Shown here one piece after another: positions 25,936-31,886 of a stretch of 31,886 bases of DNA (positions are counted from its first letter, which is position 1; every line of letters begins with the position of its first letter). This DNA comes from CAZMGV01 sp964565925. Lineage in GTDB: Bacteria; JAGRBM01; JAHCIT01. The notes under the pieces are model-generated. The model saw only the letters and a list, made by a program, of their open reading frames with translations. It did no database searches and was not told the origin of the DNA. The position numbers and the translations under genes are program-made. Where the stretch lies: contig CAZMGV010000028.1 of assembly GCA_964565925.1 (NCBI GenBank), positions 1-31,886 on the forward strand, written 5' to 3'.

Positions 25936-26094
25936 CTCACTTGGAATTCTCTTAATCGTTAAATGGGTTCCCAAAACTAGGTTAAGAAAAATCAATATGG
26001 CTGCCTCGGTTTGCCCGAAGAACCTTGCGCATCGTCAGCGCATCTTCCTGAGGTGTCCGCAAATACAGCCACCCGTATTAGGAGCACGAACCAG

Positions 26095-26892
26095 ATGGAT
26101 CGAGTCACTTCAAATCTAACAGATTTCACCGGAAGAACTGTTTGGGTCACTGGAGCTGCGTCGGGAATAGGACGCGCGGTGGCGATTCGTTTTGCGGCTC
26201 ACGGCGCCGATATTTTCGGAACGGATGTCAATGAAAAGGGTCTGGACGAAACGGCAGAAATCGTCACCGGGCAATACGGCCGCAAAATGCTTTTCAAGGT
26301 CTCCAGCACTGCCGATTCGGCCCAGGCCTCCCTGTCCGCCAAATTCGTGCAGGACGAGTTCAAAAGACTGGACGCGCTTGTCAACTGTGCCGGAGTCGGC
26401 AAAGGCAATCTCGCCGAGTTCCAGACGGACGAGCAATGGAATGAAGTGCTGGGACCCAACCTTAACGGCATATTTTTCTGCTCCCGAAGCGCCATTCCCC
26501 TGCTGAAAAAGCAGGGCGGTACGATCGTCAGCATCTCATCTGTAGAAGGCCTGATCGGCTCGCCGCTGCTCACCGCCTATTGCTCGTCCAAGCACGGAGT
26601 TCTCGGTTTTACAAAGGCTCTTGCGATGGAACTGGGGCAGCACGGGATTCGGGTCAACGCGATCTGCCCCGGGGCGATCAACACCCCGATGCTCAGGATG
26701 GGACTCAAGGAGCTTCCAGAGATGCTTCGCAAACCTCTGATTAAGCGCACTCCGCTGAAGAGGGTGGGCGCACCCGATGACATTGCGCGGGCGTGCCTGT
26801 TCCTTGCGAGTCCGCTTGCGGATTTCATCACAGGTACGGCGCTGGTCGTCGACGGGGGCCTTACCTGCGGCATGGGATTTGACATGCTCTGA
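26095..26892 (+). CDS. classical short-chain dehydrogenase/reductase
   Basis: A 265-residue SDR of classical length. TGAASGIG is at 19-26, the NAG-equivalent reads NCAG (97-100), the catalytic Ser is in SISSVEG and YxxxK is Tyr162-Lys166 (YCSSK). The C-terminal VDGGLTCG is typical of the FabG/hydroxysteroid dehydrogenase group. The ATG at 26095 is chosen for TAGGAG about ten bases upstream; the frame opens at 26011. It would interconvert a secondary alcohol and ketone with NAD(P). It is followed 75 bases later by the MBL-fold gene. Confidence 0.93.
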   Translation: MDRVTSNLTDFTGRTVWVTGAASGIGRAVAIRFAAHGADIFGTDVNEKGLDETAEIVTGQYGRKMLFKVSSTADSAQASLSAKFVQDEFKRLDALVNCAGVGKGNLAEFQTDEQWNEVLGPNLNGIFFCSRSAIPLLKKQGGTIVSISSVEGLIGSPLLTAYCSSKHGVLGFTKALAMELGQHGIRVNAICPGAINTPMLRMGLKELPEMLRKPLIKRTPLKRVGAPDDIARACLFLASPLADFITGTALVVDGGLTCGMGFDML

Positions 26893-26967
26893 TCGCCGCC
26901 TCCAATGGTTTCACGGGAGTCAAGATACCCGGCCGCTTGAGATCTTAAGACAGGAAAACAGCAAGTA

Positions 26968-28059
26968 ATGGCAACGCTAAACGAACTGAAAAATTATAGT
27001 GAACCCAAAGAAGTCCTGCCAGGCCTTCACCGGATCCGGCTGCCTCAGCCGAAGTACGGAAGTGTATACGTTCATCTAGCGTCGGGCGGAAACGGCCCCT
27101 TGACACTGTTCGATTCGGGTTTGCCGCACGAAATGACGCAGAATGCCCTGTCGGACCAACTCGAAAAACTGGGCAAAAAGCTGAAGGATATCGACCAGAT
27201 CGTATACACGCACTCCCATGTGGACCACATGGGAGGTGGCTATGTAATTTCAGGAGTGGCTCCGTCGGTAGCACATGTCGCACACAGGCATTGCATAGGC
27301 TTGTGCGAGGATTTCATTTCCTACAACCGGAATTCGAGTTCATGGAAGTCCCTCGTCACCCACCTCCGGTATGCCCCCGCAATTTTCGAACAAGTGGGCC
27401 GATTTATCCCGATGGACGCCGCCGCAAGGGAAAAGCTTTTCACGGGCAATGTCGATCCGCATTCCGCCGAAACCGAATACCATTCGTTTGCCGGCGGCGG
27501 GTCTCCAATCAGCTTCTCCTGCGGGCTCAAGGAGGGCGACATCGTTTCCGCTGGCCGGTACAAATGGGAAGTCGTGGAAACCCCGGGACACAATCCACAC
27601 CATCTCGTCTTCATTGAATCACAAAGCCGGGTTTCGATCACCGGTGATATCATTCTTGACCATGGCACACCGATCATGAGGTCGATGGGTGACAACGTTA
27701 CCACCTATCTGGACTCCCTGGCCCGCCTGAGCGATCGGGAGCTTGGTGTCGTATTGCCATCCCACGGCAGGATATTCGAGATGGGGAACCAAGCCCTGAA
27801 ACGCGTTATGGTCCAGAGAGAATCCCTGCTGCAGTGGGTGTGGGATGAGATGAAAAAGGGTCCGGCATCGCTTCTGGATCTAAGTTTTGCGGCGATCCGG
27901 ACCGGAGTTGCCGGGGAGAAAACGAATCCGATCCTGCTTGCCGGAGTTCTGGAATCAGCGCTTTACTCGTGGTGTGAGGACGGGAGCGCAATTTTCGATC
28001 CCGGAACCGGTCGCTTCGAGGCATCCTCGGACTGCCCACGCACCGCTGTCCAAGAATAA
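26968..28059 (+). CDS. MBL-fold metallohydrolase, LACTB2-like architecture
   Basis: A 363-residue metallo-beta-lactamase-fold hydrolase. The zinc motif THSHVDHMGG starts at 81; later ligands are in TPGHNPHH, the Asp of TGDIIL and the His of LPSHGRIF. A C-terminal helical part of about 90 residues after the fold is like LACTB2-type proteins. Members cleave esters, lactones, thioesters or nucleic acids. As no other esterase or lactonase is visible here, this is the best candidate in the window for opening BVMO products; that is inference. The ATG has AGGAAAA ten bases away. The stop lies five bases from the convergent P450 stop. Confidence 0.9.
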   Translation: MATLNELKNYSEPKEVLPGLHRIRLPQPKYGSVYVHLASGGNGPLTLFDSGLPHEMTQNALSDQLEKLGKKLKDIDQIVYTHSHVDHMGGGYVISGVAPSVAHVAHRHCIGLCEDFISYNRNSSSWKSLVTHLRYAPAIFEQVGRFIPMDAAAREKLFTGNVDPHSAETEYHSFAGGGSPISFSCGLKEGDIVSAGRYKWEVVETPGHNPHHLVFIESQSRVSITGDIILDHGTPIMRSMGDNVTTYLDSLARLSDRELGVVLPSHGRIFEMGNQALKRVMVQRESLLQWVWDEMKKGPASLLDLSFAAIRTGVAGEKTNPILLAGVLESALYSWCEDGSAIFDPGTGRFEASSDCPRTAVQE

Positions 28060-28064
28060 TGACC

Positions 28065-29312
28065 CTACGCCGCCCTAGGCTGCCGTGCGAGTTCAAGTCG
28101 GTCAGGCCCGTACAGCATGATTGACTTGCGAAAACGTACCGACTTGTCGCTGGCTCGCATAATCCCGGGCATGCGAGCCACCAGCTTCTCCATGGCGATT
28201 CGAGCTTCAAGCCGGGCCAGAGGGGCACCCAGGCAGAAGTGAATCCCGTTGCCGAAGGCAATATGCGGGTTCGGGTTGCGATGAATATCGAACACATCCG
28301 GTCGCTCGAAAACCGTCCCGTCGCGGTGCGCCGACTGGAGCCACACCAGTACGCTCTCACCTGCGGGGATATTCTGGCCGCCCACACAGGCTCCCGGCTT
28401 CGCAAACCGGAACAGACACTGGACTGGAGAGTAGTACCGGAGCACCTCCTCCATCGCGCCCGGGATCAGGGAGGGATTTTGCTCCAGTTTCCTCAGAGCC
28501 CAGGGAAATCTGGTGAACGCAACAAACGCATTTCCAAGCCAGTTTGTTGTGGTCTCATTCCCTGCGACGAGCAGAATGCCGCACATTGCAAGAAGTTCTT
28601 CGCCACTCAGCCGGTCACCTGATTCTTCCAGCATGACCAACTGGCTAATCAGATCGTCCATCGGCCGTTTGCGTCTTTCATCGAACAGCCGCTCAAAATA
28701 GCTGGTGAACTCCCCGACCCAGCTCAAGTCGGGCTGTCTGCCCGCATTCATCAGCATGTTCCCGGTCGGGTCCAGAACCATTTTGTTCGACCAGTCCTTG
28801 AACTGACGGCGCATGCCCGGATCAATGCCGAGAATCTCGGCAATGACGTAGATCGGCAACGGTACCGCAAAATCTTCCATCAGATCGAAACTGTCTTTCA
28901 CCTCGATGTCATCGATCAGTTCCTCAGACAGTCCGGATATCCTCGGTTCAAGCTGTGCGATCATGCGGGGAGTAAACGCCCTGGTCACCAGAGAACGCAG
29001 GCGCTGGTGATCTGGCGGGTCGGTCGTGACCATCATGTGCCGCATTATCGCCGGCAAGGAACCGAACACCCTGGCAAGATCTACCGCAGACTTCGTGCCG
29101 TTCTTATTGGCGGCGGCCCGTTCCAGGGCAATCTGGGGACTCGACGCGAAATGTTCCGGATCGCGCAGCACTGCCACGCAATCGTCGTACTTCAATACAT
29201 TCCACATCGGCGGAAACGAGGACTTGATGACCGGACATTCCGCCCGGCCCCGTGCAAACTCCGCGAACCGGTCATTCTCCGAGAAAACGACCAAGGGATC
29301 GAACGGCTTCAT
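28065..29312 (-). CDS. cytochrome P450
   Basis: A 415-residue soluble bacterial-type P450 that hydroxylates a C-H bond using electrons from a ferredoxin, none of which is encoded here. The I-helix AGNETTTN holds the oxygen-activating residues, the K-helix has EEVLRY, and the heme loop FGNGIHFCLGAPLARLEA places the thiolate at Cys360. Its layout resembles the CYP families of actinobacteria and proteobacteria that act on terpenes, steroids and fatty acids. The ATG start has GGAGG six bases upstream. It is the last gene of a tight operon, 17 bases after the COQ4-like gene. Confidence 0.95.
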   Translation of the reverse strand: MKPFDPLVVFSENDRFAEFARGRAECPVIKSSFPPMWNVLKYDDCVAVLRDPEHFASSPQIALERAAANKNGTKSAVDLARVFGSLPAIMRHMMVTTDPPDHQRLRSLVTRAFTPRMIAQLEPRISGLSEELIDDIEVKDSFDLMEDFAVPLPIYVIAEILGIDPGMRRQFKDWSNKMVLDPTGNMLMNAGRQPDLSWVGEFTSYFERLFDERRKRPMDDLISQLVMLEESGDRLSGEELLAMCGILLVAGNETTTNWLGNAFVAFTRFPWALRKLEQNPSLIPGAMEEVLRYYSPVQCLFRFAKPGACVGGQNIPAGESVLVWLQSAHRDGTVFERPDVFDIHRNPNPHIAFGNGIHFCLGAPLARLEARIAMEKLVARMPGIMRASDKSVRFRKSIMLYGPDRLELARQPRAA

Positions 29313-29329
29313 ACGCGACCTCCGCCCGG

Positions 29330-30064
29330 CTACATCTTTGCGGTTGCCCGGTCCAGGCTCGTATATAACGGTGAATAATGCGGAGGCGGCGGAATCCGCA
29401 GCTCACTGCGGATCCGGGCCAACGGCTGCTCGAGAAGCGCCTTCCAGTCCGGCGTGATGATCGATCGCGCACGAAGTCCCCGCCAGATTGCGCCCGCGAA
29501 CAGCCCCGGGTTCGGGTTTCCTCTCGCGGAGATCATCAGCCCGCCGACGGCTACCATAAACCAGATCGCGGGGTTCCGGGTTTGTGTCGCGGTGAAGGTG
29601 AGCACTCCCATTTCGCCAAGGAGGTCGGTTCCGTAACCGGTAAGGACGTGATACAGGTCGTGAGTATCGCGCATCCACGCCTGAAGGAACTGCTCGTCAT
29701 GGCTCATTTTTTCCAGCCTGGAACGGTCGAACCCGTCGGCGACGGCTTTATCCAGCCCGCCCGGCGTCAATTGCTCCTTCCGGCAGAATTCGTAGTATTC
29801 ACGGCCCAAGGTTCCCTTCGGCAGGGAGGCAAGCCACTTGTCGTCCTTGAGAGCGGAGAGCAGGTCCGGCTTTTCCCGAAGCAGGTGCCGTCCCGCCCGG
29901 CTGCGCCGGACACGCTGGAGCATCCGCAAAGGCGATTTTCCCTGTAGCGCCTCGACCATCCGGGCCGCCTGCTTCGTATCGTCGGGATTCCGCATCCCTT
30001 TCATTGCGGCATCGAGCGCCTGCCTCGGTTTGATCGAATAAAGGTCGTCGTTGCTGGTGTGCAT
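29330..30064 (-). CDS. COQ4-like protein
   Basis: A 244-residue member of the COQ4 family (PF05019). The defining metal motif HDxxH-x11-E is exact: His135, Asp136, His139 and Glu151. The length fits the family (about 220-265). In ubiquinone synthesis COQ4 acts on the C1 position of the ring during Q assembly. Here the gene lies between a ferritin-like gene and a P450 gene, with a UbiB-like kinase gene two steps upstream, rather than in a visible Q biosynthesis cluster, so a different quinone- or lipid-like substrate is inferred. The ATG has GGAGG nine bases upstream; the gaps are 16 and 17 bases. It could still serve Q synthesis. Confidence 0.88.
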   Translation of the reverse strand: MHTSNDDLYSIKPRQALDAAMKGMRNPDDTKQAARMVEALQGKSPLRMLQRVRRSRAGRHLLREKPDLLSALKDDKWLASLPKGTLGREYYEFCRKEQLTPGGLDKAVADGFDRSRLEKMSHDEQFLQAWMRDTHDLYHVLTGYGTDLLGEMGVLTFTATQTRNPAIWFMVAVGGLMISARGNPNPGLFAGAIWRGLRARSIITPDWKALLEQPLARIRSELRIPPPPHYSPLYTSLDRATAKM

Positions 30065-30080
30065 GATGCAAAGCCTCCGT

Positions 30081-30953
30081 TTAGATTCGCCTGCCAGTGA
30101 GCATCATCATGAATCCCTTGAATGCAGTATCGTGGACACCGAAGAAGTCCACTAAGCCGTCAATCAACCCGACAGAGATGCGATGCGGAGGGAATTCGCG
30201 CGCATGGGGAGATTTCTCGACGATATTCTTTACTTTCGTCCAGTAATCCTCAAACCGTTCGGGCGGGATTCTCAGGTTCCGGACGCTCCAGAAAAATGTC
30301 AGGAACGCGGCCGCCCCGAGTCCGGCTGACGACAGTCGGAGCGGGAGGTTCGCGAGCATCCCGGGGATAGTGAGCGGGGTACAGTCGTTTCCTGAGCCCT
30401 TGTGGTCAAGCAGCCAGTAATCCATGGCCAGATGGCGCGATTCATCCCTGTCGATCAGACGGATGATTTCGTTCTGGAAAGGTTCGTCGAGCATCTCCCT
30501 GACGGTGGGGCTCCACAGGGAATCGAGTCCGAGCTCGAAAAGAATGATCTGTGTGCCCACAATCTCGTGGAAAATGCGGCCTTTGGTACCCTTCAGTTTC
30601 CGGAGGTCCCTGGAAAGAACCTTGAAGGAATAGCGCAGCAGCCAGGGAAGGTCCGACCATTCGACACCGAGGCGTTCCGCCAGCAGCGTTTCGGCTTCCG
30701 CATGGCGGAATTCATCGTTAGCGATTATCTCGAACAGGGCGCGCACGGTCGGGTTGGTGGAATTTTTTTCATTGACCTGGAAAGCGTAGGCCCCCAGCCG
30801 CTCCACGCCAGCTGTAAACAGCAGAATACGTCCCAGGAGCCGCTTCTGACGTTCGCTGATCGATACATTGGATCCAAGCGGCTGATCCCAGTCGAAATCC
30901 TTTACCGACCACTGGCCTGTCCGGGATTTTTCAAGAAGGTTGTCGAGATTCAT
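30081..30953 (-). CDS. ferritin-like diiron protein, QWSV..FDW family, copy 3
   Basis: A 290-residue paralogue of the products at 14636-15634 and 17201-18094. Diiron ligands are Glu51, Glu81/His84, Glu140 and Glu171/His174. The QWSVKDFDW motif is at 14-22, and the block DESRHLAMDYWLLDHKG follows. A hydrophobic segment (about 205-225) and a C-terminus ending in LTGRRI match copy 1. The ATG has AGGAG seven bases upstream. Placed between the UbiB-like and COQ4-like genes, it occupies the position that a diiron hydroxylase such as COQ7/UbiF-type would have in a quinone pathway, but its sequence is not the short COQ7 type. A hydroxylase function is inferred. Confidence 0.85.
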   Translation of the reverse strand: MNLDNLLEKSRTGQWSVKDFDWDQPLGSNVSISERQKRLLGRILLFTAGVERLGAYAFQVNEKNSTNPTVRALFEIIANDEFRHAEAETLLAERLGVEWSDLPWLLRYSFKVLSRDLRKLKGTKGRIFHEIVGTQIILFELGLDSLWSPTVREMLDEPFQNEIIRLIDRDESRHLAMDYWLLDHKGSGNDCTPLTIPGMLANLPLRLSSAGLGAAAFLTFFWSVRNLRIPPERFEDYWTKVKNIVEKSPHAREFPPHRISVGLIDGLVDFFGVHDTAFKGFMMMLTGRRI

Positions 30954-30987
30954 TGCGATGCTCCTGATTCATGTGGCCAGTGACTGG

Positions 30988-31886
30988 TCAGACTGCCGCC
31001 AGTTCCTGAAGTCCCTCGGTTGCCCGGAAGGAAGCCTGTGCCTCTGGCGAATAGATCGGCTCGGCGGTGAGCTTCCCTTCCTTTTCGATCACCACCATCT
31101 TCGTGCCGCAAGGCTGACAGAATACCCTGTCCCCGGCCTGAAACGGGCGCTTGGCGATAACGATGATGTTGCAGACCACGCACTGAAGTTCATTGGGCTG
31201 GAGAGGCGTGCCATCCCAGTACCGGTATTTCCCCCTGTACCGTTCCGGCACCTCGTCAAACGACCGCTGGCGGTTTTTCCGCAGATCCTTGATGGAGCGG
31301 ACATTGCCCAGCATGCCGATCATCTGCATTTGTGGAAAGCGTCTTCGCCCCAACGGGTCGCGCCAGAGAAAATCGATCAGGAAACGGTCATCGAAAATAT
31401 TCAGGTCAGGTGCGAGGATGTGGGCATAACGGTCGAAATAGACCATCTGCTTCACCAGCAGGACGAATTCACGGGGGAGGCGGACGTAGTTCCGGACGGC
31501 CGCTTCAACAACCGCGGTCAGCAGATCCCCGAAATTGAGTTCGCCCAGCGACGAATCCTTGAACTGCCCGAGAAGAATCTTCAGATCATCCTTGAGCTGA
31601 ACCCGGTTGGTCTTGCTGTTGGTCGTGCCCAGCTTGATCAGAACGTCGGCCAGATTCTCATACGTACCGGCCATGAGCGAGACCAGCAAATGCGTGACCA
31701 GTTTACTGCGTTCATCGTCAAGCCGGCCGACTATTCCGAAATCCATGAAGTGAACCCCGGCATTGCCGGTAATGAGCAGGTTTCCCGCATGGACGTCCCC
31801 ATGAAAGAACCCGTGGAACATCATCGTCCGAAGGACCGCCTTGATGCCGATGCGGAGCGCATCCTCCGGGTCGGCACCGAGCTTTC
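30988..31886 (-). CDS. UbiB/ABC1/COQ8-family atypical kinase, partial, with C-terminal zinc-ribbon-like motif
   Basis: The 3' part (298 codons) of a gene whose 5' end lies beyond the right edge; the frame is open to the window end. The ABC1 kinase-like core is visible as HGFFHGDVHAGNLL (catalytic loop) and FMDFGIVGRL (metal-binding DFG). The C-terminus ends without the two membrane helices usual in UbiB; instead it carries CVVC and CQPC (two CxxC pairs about 20 residues apart), which looks like a small zinc ribbon. Such kinases or ATPases support ubiquinone synthesis or lipid handling. It is 34 bases upstream of diiron copy 3 and probably heads or belongs to that operon. Confidence 0.88.
   Translation of the reverse strand, partial: KLGADPEDALRIGIKAVLRTMMFHGFFHGDVHAGNLLITGNAGVHFMDFGIVGRLDDERSKLVTHLLVSLMAGTYENLADVLIKLGTTNSKTNRVQLKDDLKILLGQFKDSSLGELNFGDLLTAVVEAAVRNYVRLPREFVLLVKQMVYFDRYAHILAPDLNIFDDRFLIDFLWRDPLGRRRFPQMQMIGMLGNVRSIKDLRKNRQRSFDEVPERYRGKYRYWDGTPLQPNELQCVVCNIIVIAKRPFQAGDRVFCQPCGTKMVVIEKEGKLTAEPIYSPEAQASFRATEGLQELAAV

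Noticed and set aside
25904..26119. 71-codon frame starting with a hydrophobic segment upstream of the SDR gene
   Set aside because: The first 20 residues look like a membrane helix, but there is no ribosome site, the rest has no pattern and it overlaps the SDR start.
1..31886. CRISPR arrays, rRNA genes or a second copy of the tRNA 3' end
   Set aside because: I saw no regularly spaced repeats, no rRNA-like sequence and no second tRNA 3' repeat by eye. A short att repeat could still be missed without a search.

Overview
The window carries an elongator tRNA-Met with an integration module in its 3' end, a short decayed stretch with a transposase remnant, and then about 28.6 kb of densely packed catabolic-looking genes rich in oxygenases. 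Base composition is moderately GC-rich, Shine-Dalgarno sites are clear and the tRNA encodes its CCA end, so this is a bacterium. A COQ4-like protein next to a UbiB/ABC1-type kinase, CoA-linked oxidation genes and many oxygenases suggest an aerobic Gram-negative lineage (proteobacterial or one of the uncultivated lipid/hydrocarbon degraders). The lineage cannot be fixed from this sequence.

Layout. Positions 1-3000: tRNA-Met(CAT), then a minus-strand tyrosine integrase whose last codons run antisense into the tRNA, an excisionase-type helix-turn-helix protein and a small unknown protein, followed by about 1 kb of non-coding, eroded DNA ending in an IS630-like transposase fragment. Positions 3165-7323 (+): a promoter with an overlapping inverted repeat, a PF10118/COG3687 metal protein, an extended SDR and a 611-residue Baeyer-Villiger monooxygenase (BVMO). 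Positions 7378-14364 (-): two acyl-CoA dehydrogenases, an acyl-CoA ligase, a thiolase-like protein, a DUF35 zinc-ribbon/OB protein and an SDR. Positions 14636-21849 (+): ferritin-like diiron protein, class-3-type aldehyde dehydrogenase, second ferritin-like protein, hotdog thioesterase, second BVMO, zinc alcohol dehydrogenase and CMD-family protein. Positions 21883-25688 (-): a 425-residue diiron protein, a second COG3687 protein and an EthA-type BVMO. Positions 26095-28059 (+): SDR and MBL-fold hydrolase. Positions 28065-31886 (-): UbiB-like kinase (cut by the window edge), third ferritin-like protein, COQ4-like protein and cytochrome P450.

How the genes may work together (inference). The parts fit stepwise attack on a hydrophobic, probably cyclic or terpenoid/steroid-like compound: hydroxylation by P450 or diiron enzymes, oxidation to ketone by SDR/ADH, ring or chain oxygen insertion by BVMOs, ester or lactone opening (perhaps by the MBL protein), aldehyde oxidation, CoA activation, and dehydrogenation by a paired acyl-CoA dehydrogenase. 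The last step would be C-C cleavage by the thiolase-like/DUF35 pair, as in steroid side-chain loss. No enoyl-CoA hydratase, transporter or regulator is seen in the window.

Most unusual signals: six putative diiron proteins in three families, with one family of three paralogues sharing a QWSV..FDW signature; repeated linkage of these to the three BVMOs; and a tight operon of UbiB-like kinase, diiron protein, COQ4-like protein and P450. That operon has the look of ubiquinone-synthesis parts reused for another substrate.
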